Counted from the stretch's first letter, positions 21,578 through 34,648 are shown. The stretch is DNA of 64,000 bases from Suillus spraguei (GCA_016800925.1 JABCPU010000065.1:1-64000); one strand, 5' to 3'. Notes: generated from the letters alone by a model not told the origin. Translations and numbers: made by a program.

Positions 21578-24500
21578 CTATAATATCTCAAGTGCCCTGA
21601 CGTGCATCATGTCCTGAGCAAAGGCAAAGGGCACATCGTTGGCTTGTGCAATGATGGTATGATCTGATGCGACTCTCTTGTATTCTCCGCCCCGCTGCTG
21701 CGCTAGTAAGAATGCTCTAAAAGGCTGTCCAAGGCGAACAATCAATCGCAATGCTCGCTCGCTCGATTCCAGATCAACTGATTCCTGTGCTCCAAGGAAC
21801 CCGCCAGGCGATTCCTGTAACGGAGTCACAGGTGCAGACCAATAATATTCCTCGCTATGTGTGTCGTCTGCAATGTCAGGTTGCTCAGGAAGCTCTGTCA
21901 AGCCAGACAGCTCCGCAAAATCAGGCAGCTCGAGGAGGTCACGATCCCACGGACGGATGAGCAAGAACATCTGCCGCGTGGTAAATATCCACGAGGATGG
22001 AATCAGTTTGTCCTCCGTGGTGATTAGCAGGTCATGAAGACCGTCTGCCTTGACTTCATACGTGGCACGTGAATTCTGGTCTTCAGTATGACTCCGTCTC
22101 ACTGTCGTGACGCAGAATGCAATGCAAGGCAAATGCAGTCTGCAGCTCGCGAAACGAGGAGCACTCATGTGGTCGAGAAGGGTATAAAGCTTCGAAGCTG
22201 ATTCAATAATCTCGGTGTTTCGCAACAAGGAGACCGAAGTCTGAATCTCATCTTCGGACAGAGATGGCACCGTGTGCGGCGAAGCTCCGTATGAAGTGAT
22301 GTTAGCCGGCAGACAGCTATTGAATTCCGATGGTTGCCCCACCCAGTCCAAGGCACTGATGTCACCTGACTGAGCTATAACCTCCTGTAAGAGCCTCCCA
22401 AGTGCCTTTTGCTTCTTCTCGCCATAAATGACAGGCAGATTGACGCCGAAGATACCAAACAATGAGTACGCAACATCCTCCTGCCACGTGGTGACCCGCG
22501 CTGATACCCACTGAAGTTTCTTCCGGGCGTCTCTCATCCCTGGACGGAAGGCGACAAGGGCCTGTGCATCTATGCCCGTTGCATCTCCCATCTCCTGCAT
22601 GATTGCAAGGGAATCCTTGTGGTTAGGAGAGCGATCATCAAGGTATAGGGACCAATCCTTCTGATAAAATAGGACAAATCTTGGGGCGAGGAATTCTTGA
22701 ACTGTCCATCCTCGCGTGTTCCAAGCGCTACTTGTGAGTGCTCCAGGCTGCGACGAAGGTGAAACATCCGACAGGTAGATGATGGTAAGCGCTGAGTGGC
22801 GATACCAGATAAACATGGAGTTGACCGATTGTTGCAGTTCCACGTTGTTGGTCTGGTCAATGCAGCAAGTATCAATCCAAGCCCAGTGATACCCCTTATC
22901 ACGAGCAGTTTTACAGAATGATTGCAACTTCGCTATGCCGCCGACTGGATCCAAGTCGTATACCACCTTACCCTGGATGTCATGTAGCAACGGCTCCTTC
23001 CCTTCCCACCTATGCGATAGCATGACATAACGGAAGTACATCGCCACCACGTCTTGGATGCGCTCCGTTTGAAGGTCTGCAGGTTTCATTGTGGATGACA
23101 AAAGTTCTTTGTACTCTGCACTCATTCTGAAGGCATTGGTCTGTACCTCGCGACTGCATAAGCGCCCAGTGGAGGTGTTGATTAGACGATGTGGGGCGTC
23201 GTCGAGTTGAGCCTTGATGGCCTCTTGAATAGCAGCTTCTGCCTTGGATGTGGTAATTACTGTCGGCGCAAATCTGGGCAAAGAGTCAACAATGTTGAAG
23301 GGTGTACTATTTCAGGCGTACCTGTTGTTTGCGTATCGGGGGCATATTCCAACTTGGAGAGCATGGTTTGGAACGCTTCGATGGCTTCATCATATCGGTG
23401 TGCATCATGAAGCACCGCATGCTTCAACTCATAACCAAAGTAAGATATAGGGTTGAGTTCGATGACCTGCATATCACCAAAATGAGCGTCGAATACGAAA
23501 TGGTAACCGTCATCGCACCTTTTCTGCATCGAGAAGTGCATCGTCCCATAGCATTTTTCTTGACCTGGCCTTGCTGCGGTTCGCAAAGATGGTATCAGTT
23601 CCAAAATCGAGGTCGATCGCAGCTGAGTAAAGCTCAATAGCCCTGTCGTAGTTATCCTCAGCGAGGGCAGTATTTCCACTCGTAGCAAGGTCAGTCACTC
23701 CAGCGGCAGCATAGAGCACACTGCAATCTTGCTTGAAAGCTAAGTGAATTGAGATTCAGAATAATACCCAGTTAACATCACGGGAGACTTGCCAGTGGAC
23801 CAATCAAGGCAACAGGCTTTCGTGGCCTCATCAGCCCTATTCATCATGCACCGATATGCTGTAATGGCTTCTGGAAGTCTACCTGCCCGAAGGAGCGCAT
23901 GGCACCAATTCTGGTGTGCAGTTTGCCACAAAGACTTGAGGTCCCACCCGAATAACTTAGAAAGAGGCACAATTGAGCGTGATAAAATGATTTTCAGTTG
24001 CACTGCAATCAACCTACCACTACGAAAACATCATATTTAGAATGGATGGCTGACATGGATGAGAAACGAATAGCGTTGACAGCGGAAGTGAAGTGACTAG
24101 CAGCTTCGTTGTGACGGGCGTCATCTAATGCATTCATTCCCATTTGGACGTGTAGATAAGCCTGAAGTGCGCGTTTCGTAAAATCAGTATTGATGCATGA
24201 ATCTGGGGGTGACTGTGTCAGGAGCACTCACTTCCACGACACCACAGGCAAGAGTATTCGGATCAGGACGAGTGGTAGCCAGCTCTTGGACGCGCAGAAT
24301 TGCTTCATCACGTTGATTTGCATTAAAAAGAGCGATGGCCTGATAGCTGTCGTGTAAGTACCGAGTACATGAAACATGCAATTGACGAACCTTAATTAAG
24401 AGTAGAAGACGAGTTTTATTCAAGTCTGTGTCCACAAACATGAACGCGAGGTCAAATGCTTTCGTTGCGTCCTGAAACTGCCTTTTACCGCAGTGGACGA

Positions 24501-25981
24501 TGCCTCTGGAGATACAGCCCATCAAGGATGGCTGGATGCTGATGCTCTATATCGCAATATAAGCCTGCCTTTTTAGAAGGTCACGATGGGACAGTGTATC
24601 TCACCTTGAGTGCATCGTCAAGTGCGTGGTCCCAGTCGGTTTTTCTCGCCATAACAAACGAGCGATTCGCATAAGAGTTGTAGTCATTGCTATCAGAATT
24701 GATCTCTTGGGTGAGCATCCTGTAAGCAGTAGGTAAATCCCCGGCTGTGCATGCATCGCGGGCTGCCATGCTGATGGCGATGATCTGGATCACGCGTTGT
24801 GAGATTACGTCGTAAGAATGAAGGCTGGGAACAAGCCTCGCAATCAGACTGTTCAACCTAGAATTAAAGTTCAAGACCAATATGAAGAAGACAAACTGGG
24901 TACCAATGAACGATAACTCACATTATCTGACACATGTTCCTTCAATGTGTCTTCTCGCAATGCATCCTTGTAGAAAATAGGATGAAAAATGGACGAAATA
25001 TGAACAGAATCTTACGTCTGATACCTGGTTCTTGAGAATGTCCTCCAGCGAAGGTACTGCCCACTTTGATATTGGCATTCTACTTTCTCCTCCGCTGAGA
25101 ATGTACTTGCCATCGGTCGAGAAGGTGGTACAAAACACCTGACCGGGATGCTTGAATATGGCGATGGTTCGTTGATCCGAAAGCCGCCAAAGGCGGACCT
25201 GGTAGTCTGCAGATGCGGATGCGAGAAGGGTACCAGCAGGGTTCAAGGCAATCATGTAGACAGCATTAGTATGGCCCTCCCAGGGTTCACCGACCTGCAT
25301 GCAGGTCGATGGGTCCCAGATCCGTATGGTGGGATCACATTCATCACCAGCCGAGATGAGCTGTTTGTCATCGGGCGTCCATGTAAGTGTGTGATTCCAT
25401 GCTCCATTGAACGCAGAGTGACCCTGGAACTTTGTGATACATTCCCTCTTGCCTGGGTTCCATAGTTGGATATCGATGTTTGTTGCGATGGCAAGATGTT
25501 CACCAGACGGTGAATACCGAACGCAGTTGATTCCAGCGCGACAATTGATTTGATTTCCTTGCACCTGCCATGTTTTTGTGTTCCATAGCTCCGTTGTGGT
25601 GTCCCAAGAGCCACTCGCCAGCCATGTGTTGTCTGGGGAGAAATCGAGCGATGACAATGCTTTAGAATGGATTTTGACGGGCTTGGTGAGAGGTTCGCCG
25701 TCTCTATTCCAGGCGATGAGCACTCCGCCACTATCACCGCTTGCTATGAATTTCCCGTCTCTTGATACTGCAACTCTGCGCACACCGGAGTGATGTCCCT
25801 CCATTTTCTTCAACTCAACACTGTCTTCCAAGTCCCATAGACGAAGCGTCTCATCATATGAGGCCGTCACCATACGACGTCCATCGGGCAACACTGCAGC
25901 TGCAAAGACACTATCTTCATGACCTTCAAATGTTCGAGTAGCCGTGGCGATTCGAATGGCGGGCTGTTCTGCTTTTGTCAT
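21578..25981 (-). CDS. WD40-TPR-HET protein, copy A, 1269 aa, intact
   Basis: Ten exons (minus): 25981-25016, 24966-24922, 24784-24605, 24546-24391, 24339-24232, 24161-24018, 23955-23793, 23739-23519, 23466-23322, 23259-21578; 3810 nt in frame. Residues about 20-316 form about seven WD40 repeats (TASYDETLRLWDLED). Residues about 340-700 are TPR-like helices (NDYNSYANRSFVMARK; TIFANRSKARSRKMLWDDAL). Residues about 785-915 are the HET domain: YVMLSHRWEGKE, WAWIDTCCIDQTNN, AWNTRGWTVQEFLAP. The C-terminal 350 residues are unassigned. HET domains act in heterokaryon incompatibility and cell death (family knowledge); WD40 and TPR may sense partners (inference). No NACHT or NB-ARC. Intron 7 is GC-AG. 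The in-frame join of WD40 and TPR exons depends on the acceptor at 24785 and is mirrored in copy C. The alternative is two adjacent genes, but the TPR part has no suitable ATG of its own. Confidence 0.85.
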
Positions 25982-26429
25982 TCTGCTCGATGACTATGGT
26001 ATTGAGGACAACTTGATGGAGAGCTTGCGGGTGTCTTGATTCGAGCTTCAAGTTTCAAACTTCAATGACCTTTTGGTACAGCCTCAACCGTGACCTGCTT
26101 CGTGTATCATGTGGCCAAGGGATAAAGGCAGCACTTTTCGGTGCCTATAACCACGTAACTCATCAGTGTCACCTGACCTACTCCAATTTCTTTGCTTTCT
26201 CGCACACTCATGAGTCATGAATAGTCTTCCTTTTTGTCAGATATGATAGATTGGGCTATATAGCCTGTATATCAGTAGGTAACTCTATAGGTATGGTATA
26301 TCCAGTTTTACCCCTCCAACACTGGCACATTCAAAGCCATGCTGTGTGCACTGCTGCCAGCGAATTAGCAAAACTCTCAACTGCTTTATGTCTCAATCAT
26401 CTCCTCTGCGCGCTCTCAAATGTCCACAT
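25982..26429. other. Shared upstream region between copy A and its inverted remnant
   Basis: Upstream of the minus gene at 25981 and of the plus-strand remnant at 26430. No coding frame is supported. It would be the promoter of copy A and possibly drive antisense-like transcripts of the remnant. Confidence 0.4.
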
Positions 26430-28392
26430 TTTGCATGGACACTGAGGTTAGAGAGGATGTGGACACCCGATCGGCGATGGCAAACAGCTTGTCTCGTATT
26501 ACATGTAGTATCCACGCTGACTCCACCATACGGGTCTGGGATACAGCAACCTGGAAGCAGGTCGGTGAACCCTGGAAGGGCCATTCTGGGACTGTCTAGA
26601 TGATTGCCTTGAACCTTACTGGCATCCTTCTCGCGTCCGGATCTGACGACCACCAGGTTCGCATTTGACGGCTTTCGGATCCACGAACCATCGCCATATT
26701 GAAGCGTCCCAATCATGTGTATTGTGTCACCTTCTCTGCGGATGACAAGTACATTCTCAGCGGAGGAGATAAAATGATCTCAAAGTGGGCATTACCTTTA
26801 CTGGAGGATGTTCTCAAGGACCAGGGCCCATCAGCTGTAAGTTCCTGTTCATTTTCTGTTTCTTCTTCATCTCATTTTCTCCGAGGATGTGAAGACACTC
26901 CGAAGGAACAGGTGGCAGATAATGTGAGTTTCCGTTTTTTGGACGTCTACTTGTATATTGATCCTCAATATTGATGCCAAAACTCAACAGTCTGATTGCG
27001 AGGCATGTTTCATGTTTCTACCCTTCATTCTTACCACAATCTGACCATACGCGATGCAGTCCTCACCATCAGCAAATAGCCGCAATGAATGCATAGCCGG
27101 AGATCTTATTGTTGACAGGCTGCTCACCCAAGAGATCAACGCTGATAGCAGTGACTACAACTCTTATACGAATCGTTCTTTTGTTATGGCGAGAAAAGCC
27201 GACTAGGACCGCGCACTTGATGATGCACTCTAAGGTGAAATACACTGTCCTGTTGCGACCTTTTTAAACAGGCTAACTTATATTGCGATGTAGAGCATCA
27301 CCATCCAGCCATCCTTGATGGGCTGTATCTCCAGGGGTATCGCTCACTGCGGTAAAAGGTAGTTCCAGGACGCGATGAAAGCATTTCACCTCGCATTCAT
27401 GTTCGTGAACGTAGACTCGAATAAAACTTGTCTTATACTCTTAATTAAGGTACATGAATCATGTCTCATATACTTGCTACTCACCCGACAGCTGTCAGGC
27501 CATCGCCCTTTTCAATGCAAATCGACATGATGAAGCAATTCTGCGTGTCCAAGAGCTAACTGTCACTTGTCCCATCCCATTGCACACCAGAATTAGTGCC
27601 ATGCGTTCCTTCGGGCAGGTAGACTTCCAGAAGCTATCACAGCATATCGATGTAGGGCTGATGAGGCCACGAAAGCGTTGCTGCCTTGATTGGTCCACTG
27701 GCAAGTCTCCGTGATTTTAACGTATTAGTCTGAATCTCCCATCTCTGTCCGAAGACGAGATTTAGACTTTGGTCTTCTCACTGCGAAACGCTATGGAATC
27801 GGCTTCGAAACTCTATATCCTTCTCGACCACATGAGCGCTTCTCGTTTTGCGAACTGCAGACTGTATCTGCCTTGCATAGCATTTTGCGTCACGGCAGTG
27901 AGACGGAGTCGTACTCAGGACCAGGATTCACATGCCACATATGAAGTCAAAGCAGACGGTCTTCATGACCTGTCAATCACCACGGAAAACAAACTGGTTC
28001 CGTCCTCGTGGATGTTTACCACGCGGCAGATGTTCTTGCTCATCCGTCCGTGGGATCGTGATCTCCTCGAGCTACCTGATTTTGAGGGGCTGTCTGGCTT
28101 GGCAGAGCTGCCTGACGTTGCAGATGACGCGCAGAGCGAGACATATCATTGGTCTGCACCTGAGACTCTGTTACAGGATTCGGATGGCGGGTCCCTAGAA
28201 GCACAGGAGCCGACTGATTTGGAATCGAGCGATTGGGCATTGTGATTAATCGTTCGTCTTGGACAGCCTTTTAGCGCGGCAACGCGGCGGAGAATACAAG
28301 AGAATTGCGTCAGATCATGCCATCATTACACAATCACTGATGTGGCCTTTGCTCAGAACATGATGGACGTCAGGACACTTGAGATACTGTAG
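26430..28392 (+). pseudogene. Inverted, truncated WD40-TPR-HET remnant (copy D)
   Basis: Plus-strand sequence closely similar to copy A read on the opposite strand. Order: last WD40 repeats and linker (26430-26940, with in-frame stops near 26598 and 26668), TPR exons (about 27040-27715), then a jump directly into the C-terminal part of the HET exon (27765-28392, for example LLIRPWDRDLLELPDFE), ending with a lost reading frame after 28242. The exons encoding the HET core are missing. It lies head to head with copy A, so the pair forms a long interrupted inverted repeat. Confidence 0.8.
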
Positions 28393-28632
28393 CTAGCCGC
28401 TATGTGTATGCTTGTTGTAGACGTCAACAACTATTTACATACACCGTAGCCTTTGGGGTGTGGCATCACGTGATGGTCTGTAATTGACCGCTAAGGTTCC
28501 AGCTTCCAAAAATTGGCAATGCATATTGGCATATTGCAACCTCACTGATTCTCTGTAACAATACTCTGTCTGGGTCCCTTGACTTGCAAAGCAGTCCTCA
28601 ATCCTGATTGAGGTGTACTCTGTTGATTTCAT

Positions 28633-30039
28633 ATGGCCACTGATTTCTGGGCCAGTTCGCACTAGTGAGGAGGATCAAAGTCACATGAGGCATAAGAGGC
28701 TTATGGTGGGTATCATAGCAAACGATGGATAGTGGATCGGGCTACCTTGAAGGAGTCTCGTTCAGGTGACCTACAATACGTGGACGATCCAGAATACCTC
28801 GATCTCTTCGCAATTTTCTTTGCCAATGGTGAGTCCAATATACCTGCAGAATGCAGAATGACGCTCAACCCTTCTAGTGATAACGAAACTAGGCAAAAAG
28901 CTCAACTTCAGGCAGCGCGTCATCGCAACAGCCATTGTATTTTTTCGAAGATTTTATATCAAAAACTCGTACTGTGAAACCGACCCGTTTATTGTCATCG
29001 CAGCATGCTGTTACGTGGCTGGGAAGGCGGAGGAGTCGCCTGTACACATCAAGAATATGGTAGCAGAGGCTCGCCTTTTCTTCAGCCGTGTGTTTCACCA
29101 CCAATTCTAATCGTTTGAATGCTGATGTCTAGTTACATAGAACAGCCGTACGGCGTGAAATATTTTCCTTCAGATAACTCCAAACTCGCCGAGATGGAGT
29201 TCTACCTCGTTGCGGACCTCGAATGTGATCTCACTGTTTTCCATCCATATCGCACGTTGCTGTCCATCTGCAAGAAGGAGAGCTCGAATGACTTGCAGAC
29301 AGAAGCTGGTGAAGTGGGAGTGGGAGTGGACGACGGGCCACGGTATTGGGGAAGTGGAGATGGGCAACTCGAGTTGCCAGATGATGCATTCCAGCTAGCT
29401 TGGTGAGCAGATTTATAGGACGAGTGACTCATAATTAATTTTGATTGTAGGTCTATCATCAACGACACGTATCGTTCAGATCTTTGCTTGCTTTATCCTC
29501 CCCATCTACTCGCCATTACGGCGCTCTATCTCGCTGTGGTATTACACGGTCCAACCAGAGAGCTCCTGCAACAGCAGTCTCATTCAGTTGAAGCGACACC
29601 AGTCCACAGCTCCCCGAGAAGATCGTCGCGGCAAAGTTCTAGTACGTTATTGGGTCATGCAAAGAAACCCTCACAAGACTTTGTTGCTTTCTTTTCTGAA
29701 CTTAACATTTCGATGCCATTGGTCGCCACTATTGCACAAGAAATCATTTCACTATACACACTCTGGGAGCGGTACCTTGAAGATTCCGATCTCGTTGATT
29801 CTGCAAGGGGTGCATTCTACGGACACACGTCGGCGCAGACGGGAGTGAGCCATAGCGGAGTATCTACGCCCGTGGAGAGTCTGGACGATACACAGAGGCC
29901 GCATGGTGCTACGCCGACCTTCTTACTGCAGGTCCTGACGAGGATGAGGGAGAACAGGTTGTCGGATATGGCGCATGTGTCTTCTGGGAGGCCTGTTGCG
30001 GTGAATAAGATGTTAGAGCGGACTCAGGCTGCTGGGTGA
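28633..30039 (+). CDS. SSN8: Cyclin C, Mediator kinase-module subunit, 400 aa
   Basis: Partner of the CDK8/Ssn3 kinase in the Mediator kinase module, controlling RNA polymerase II transcription in the nucleus. Exons: 28633-28664, 28719-28828, 28878-29087, 29141-29402, 29451-30039, total 1203 nt in frame. The start MATDFWASSHYKRW is the conserved cyclin C N-terminus. The first cyclin box follows (RQRVIATAIVFFRRFY, FIVIAACCYVAGKAEE), then PSDNSKLAEMEFYLV, DLECDLTVFHPYRTL, and the second box (SIINDTYRSDLCLLYPPHLL). A Ser-rich insert separates this from the last helix (ISLYTLWERYLED). All four introns are GT-AG, 48-54 nt. It sits just outside the tandem array and shows no damage. Confidence 0.92.
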
Positions 30040-30603
30040 TTAATCGTACCATTACATCACTACGTACAGATGTACGTTTTCTACATATTCCACTTGGTTA
30101 GCTACTAGTAGTACAATGCCATGTTCAAGTAACGTCAGCTAAGTAGCGAACGCACAATCTGATTATCTGGGAATAACTTGCCAAGTATAGCAAAACTTGC
30201 ATCAAATTACATAATAATATATATTATAGTTTCAGTTACGTAACGGTCACCCCATTCAAGTACTAACCTTTGATAGCCTACACATGACGCACATTGGCCT
30301 GGAGTCTCTCCAAAGTCAAAAATCGAACGTCCTGACCTTTAGGCTTCATATGCTAGTAGAAACTGCACAAAATGATATTCTTGTTCTGAAACGGACCTGC
30401 TTTGTATGAATATGGCCAGGTGACCATCCCACAAATAGTATGCCTCGCGGCCTACCATGAGGTTGGATGGCCAAAGCAAATGGGCCTAGGGAATCCAGAC
30501 GGTCTCGTAAGTATCAGTTATTACCATCAAAACTGATGTTAACGTCTGCAAGGCAGCCTCATACTCTTCATAGGCTCTCAAGACTAATTAAGCAGCATTT
30601 GAA
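30040..30603. other. Intergenic, entry into the tandem array
   Basis: No gene recognised. From about 30460 onward the sequence recurs at 42200 and 48745 (TTGATGGCCAAAGCAAATGG block in the copies), marking the left part of the duplicated unit. Confidence 0.5.
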
Positions 30604-31209
30604 TTGCAATTCAGTCCAATCATCGTTGAAGAGACTCGCAAAATGAAGTTGCAGGTGAGTTCCACATCCAGATTTACTTGTCACGAACGCAGGCCTGACC
30701 GAGGCCTAGGGCATCATCTACTCAAAGTCACCGGCCATCGTCACTTTCTTCCTATTAACGAGCCTCCCACTCGTCGATCCCATATGGGTGGTGCGATCTC
30801 TCTGCGCAACTCACCTTGGGAGGCTCTACTCCAAGGAGGCTCAAGCAGGCCCTTCGTAGACGGTCTCTTCCAAAGACTCCATCACGCCGTCTCCTCAACT
30901 TGTCTCCGTGTCCGCCTCTTATTTCCGTTCCCCGCACGCCCGCGATGCAGAACATTCCCCACGCTAGAAGCGGAAGCGAAGTATTGGTCTATCGCTGCTC
31001 GTTACCGACGCCACCTTGCACAGTCTAGTGCTCGTCAGCCGCCACATGAGACATCTGAGATACCTCTCGTGACGTACTATACCCCGCGTCTTCTGCCTCA
31101 ATACCGTGATGCACGGCATCCTGACGATGGAAGCGGTGAATTTTCCATATCACCCAAAACATTTTGCAAATGGCACAGGATGGTATTTCGGGGATCGGTG
31201 AGTCCTTGA
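30604..31209 (+). other. Unrecognised degenerate plus-strand frame in the repeat unit
   Basis: An open frame covers 201 codons. A spliced reading from ATGAAGTTGCAG (ATG at 30642) is also possible: an intron GTGAGT...CGCAG followed by a hydrophobic stretch AIVTFFLLTSLPLVDPIWVV, then in-frame stops. The same sequence occurs at 48921-49500 with substitutions and small indels. Probably the remnant of a membrane-protein gene; family not recognised. Confidence 0.3.
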
Positions 31210-31471
31210 TTTGACAATGCTGCTCAGAAGAAGTGATATCTGCTTGGTGCAAAGCATCATCCAACTCTTGCTCAAGCAGCTGTACGCATGAAGTATCACT
31301 CTCACAGAGACCTAAGAGAAATGCAGCGAATTGCACGCCTTCTGCCAGACGAGCCAGTATTACGCCGGCCGTGGTCGCCAAAATATAGTAAACTCTGGAA
31401 GCGATGGCTGGACAGCAAAGGTCCAGATATAGTCGTCGTGTTTGAGTGATGTACTTTTGATGTGACGGCAT
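31025..31471 (-). other. Open frame of 148 codons, also open in unit 3
   Basis: Reading MPSHQKYITQTRRLYLDLCC with a hydrophobic middle (YYILATTAGVILARL) and a Cys pair (CAICK). The counterpart at 49391-49765 stays open, but most differences change amino acids, suggesting no strong protein constraint. It follows the GRC3 pseudogene on the same strand. Function unknown; may be chance. Confidence 0.3.
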
Positions 31472-31526
31472 TTGCTGTAAGGCAGGTCGTATGCGATGAA
31501 TGTAGTGTACTTTTTGTTTATTTACC

Positions 31527-33925
31527 TCACATTTGGGCTTTTCGCATGAGATTTCTCCTCACCTCCTACGCTCGCCACCCAAGCCTTCACTCTTACCCCA
31601 TTGCAAATATGGCACACGGCCCTTCTCCGTACCCGCAACCCCTTCATTCGCGTCCGTAAAATCGAGATTCCCCAAATAGGCAGCTCCAGCTCGCCCTTGA
31701 CGATCACCCGGCAGCGCGCAAGCATGCGGGCGGAACCGGGGTGAGAATGTGCATGTGCGATGAACTAGGCGAGATAGCACGAATGAGGGCAAGGCCATGG
31801 CAAGTGGAGGTCGAGGGCAAGGGTGGATGCCTGGCTTGTGCGTATGGAAATTCCCGGGCGCCAGAGGGGTCTGGATACATCGGATCTTCAGTTCCAGGCT
31901 CGCATTCAACAAGGCCAACGATCGCGCCGTTCAAGACGTTGGAGATCTCCGAAGGAATACGTCCTCGTATCCTGCACCGATCAGGATGACCTGGTGAATG
32001 CCCGGCTCCAGTCCACCTCATACGGATATCGGGCACAGAGAGGATGTGAGGTCTCCCACTTGTTTGCTGTCATTTGGTGAAGTAGAGCAGATGCAGATGG
32101 AAATGATGCAGATGCGATAGATGGAAAGATAGCATGGAAATAAGACAAGATGTTTAAGTTCCGCTGGTCGACGGCATTAAAATGTGTATTCGTTAGATTG
32201 GTGATATTGCTTCGAGGGTGTACTGGAATGCCTTGCTCGGCGCAGACTGGTTGTAAAGAGTATCATAGGCTGGCGGAGCAGTTGGCCAACCTTTCTCTTC
32301 TGGACCGATAATCTCAAATACATGGGTGGGCTCGGCAAGCTCCTCGATCTTGGCATTTAGATCAGCACCAAGACCCTTCGTCCATCCCATGGTATTGACC
32401 ACCAGGGGAGTAACATCGGCTACCCGCGTGTCGATCGACTCATCGTCGGGCATAGAGGTTTGAACCTCGATCTTGTACGTTTCAAGTAGCGCTTGAACGG
32501 CCGCAAGATAGTGTGCTGGACTGCACCGTGGTGAAGTGGCTCCAACGTAGTGGGCTTTGTATGGAAGACTAGGATGCGTAAAAGGCGGGCCTAGATGCAA
32601 AGATATTTCAAGGGCTCTACTAGGTTGATGTAGTGATTACTCACCGAATACCGGGTTCTCGATAACGTTTAGGGCGACCAAACCCCCAGGCGTAAATTCG
32701 GATTGTCCCACGTCGCATTCGAGATATGCAACGCGCTGAAATCTATAAAGCACCGTCAGCAGTATTTAACTATGTTGAACTTTAAACATACTTCGCCAAA
32801 AGCCTGTTCAGGAGCGTCCGAGCAAATGTGCTCTTTCCGGACTTTTTCGGACCCTTGACGACATAGACAGAGAGTGGTATGGGATCCTCTGAAGGTGGTG
32901 GCGTCTCTGCAGCGTTCAGAGCAATAGTCCATGATTCTGGCAGTACGAACGGCAGCACGTCCCTGGTGCTGTGTGTCACCTGTATGACAGGACAAATGAT
33001 ACATTGCATACATTCGAGAACAGGACACATACCAGGCTCACACCAGGCCGTATAACTTCTGCCGAGCTCCGCTGCCAACGCGAAGGTTTAAAAACTCCAT
33101 CAAAGACGCGGCATACACGTCCGAGACCTTCCACGCCTGTATCGAGCGATTGAATCGCTACTACAGCTCCACCGTCATTTTTTCTGATGCGAGGAGGAAG
33201 GGAATATATGTTCAAGTCGGCGTGTACGTCCGACGAAGCGCATCGTAAGATAGGAATCGGAGCAGAACGAGGGGCGAACACATGGTGAGGTACTTTTGAG
33301 GCAGACAACGTCACACCGAGTATGGAAATAGATCCGCTCAAAACAGTGAGAGCGTATGACCCTAGAAGGGCGAGTGTCTCCTCCCGGTCGATGGAAAGCA
33401 CTAAAGTCTCGTTTTGCAAGCCGGTGGCACTGGCTTCATCGTTAGAGAACTCGTAAACGTTAAGATCACGGGTGGGTCTGAAGGTAGATAGTTGGGAAGG
33501 CTCAGATCTCGAAGGCTGGGGGTATAATGGTAATTCGATAGGAACAAGTAAATTTTCCTCAGCTTCTGAGTCGTCAGATGAATCCAAGTCCTGCTTTACT
33601 TGAACATCTGACTCTGAATCTGAGCTTGACCCCAACATGATCATGTCCTCTTCTCCCTCAACCATGCTCTTCGACTCGAAATACCGAGCAGTGGCGGTAC
33701 TCGCCCCCGGAGGATTTTTGCTTTCTTGCTGTTGCGCGATGACTTTCCATTGAGAGAACTGGATTTGCGTTTCGAGGGAGGTTTTGGGTTAATTTTTGGC
33801 TCGGAAATGGGATCTGGAGATGGTGTTAAAGGTGTCGCTAGTGGTGAGGGCTGCTTGAAGCTAGAAGGGTGAGATAACTCTAAGGCAGCTTGTGCTGCCC
33901 TTCGTACCGCGATTGCACTGAGCAT
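31527..33925 (-). pseudogene. GRC3: GRC3/NOL9-type polynucleotide 5'-hydroxyl kinase, copy 1, multiple frame breaks
   Basis: Grc3 phosphorylates 5'-OH RNA ends during pre-rRNA ITS2 processing in the nucleolus. The minus strand keeps the whole order: Ser/Pro/Lys-rich N-terminus (MLSAIAVRRAAQAALE), RYFESKS, a beta-rich N-domain, the P-loop GPKKSGKST with SFARTLL-like continuation (about 32830), AYLECDVGQSEFTPGG (about 32720), PLVVNTMGWTKGLGADL, and a C-terminus with SEISNVLNGAIVGLVE. Splice sites are present at the expected places. The frame is broken by single-base deletions, at least near 33717, 32198, 32000, 31958, 31727 and 31670; those at 32198, 32000, 31727 and 31670 are absent from unit 3. 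As written it cannot make the protein. Confidence 0.85.
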
Positions 33926-34648
33926 TAAGCTTCCAACAAAAACTTTGCGAGAACAAACGCATCATGATGTCCTAATCCGGCCAAGCAGTGCTAGGCCAGC
34001 ACGAAGTCTAGCCCCTCAATTGATATCCATATACAAGACATCTTAGATTTGAATTAAAGATGTTCGACCGAGGCAAAATGAAGTACACTTGTACGTATAT
34101 ATGTAGATGAGGGTGTCAGCATGCACTTTATGTTTACCGTGCAATGCAGGAAGTGGGGCCACTTAAGTACGCAAACACCTTGAAAATGGAACCAACAGGG
34201 AAGGGAAGGGCAGCGTCTTGAGGCCGGTAATATTATACCGCTGCAACATTAAACTGAAGCAAATATTTTGATTGCAAATACCGCGATTTGTCCGTGGATA
34301 AACTCGAATGAAGCGAGTAAGATCTGACTGATGACAGGTACAGAAATCGTACAAGAAGATGGCGACGAGCAGTAGGTGGCTAAAATACACATATGTTCTC
34401 CGAGTTGAAGGTGTTTACTAATATTTGCGTTTGGACCGATACTAGATTTTGCCAAACAACGCCGTCGGTCTACGCTCATGTAAGACTGTCATCTATACAT
34501 ATACCTCGGTCCTCATTCAAGATTACGATAGTATGAAAATTTGTACTGATGGGCTCAGAACTAAGTATCACGTCATCAACCATGATACCAAGCGGGAACA
34601 TGTCTTGACATTGCTGGCAGATCCAGCAACCTGCTCATACTCACTTCA

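Noticed and set aside
24581..24880. Independent start of the TPR-HET gene in copy A at 24880
   Set aside because: Only a TTG begins that frame and the counterpart in copy C has an in-frame stop; the spliced WD40 join fits both copies better.
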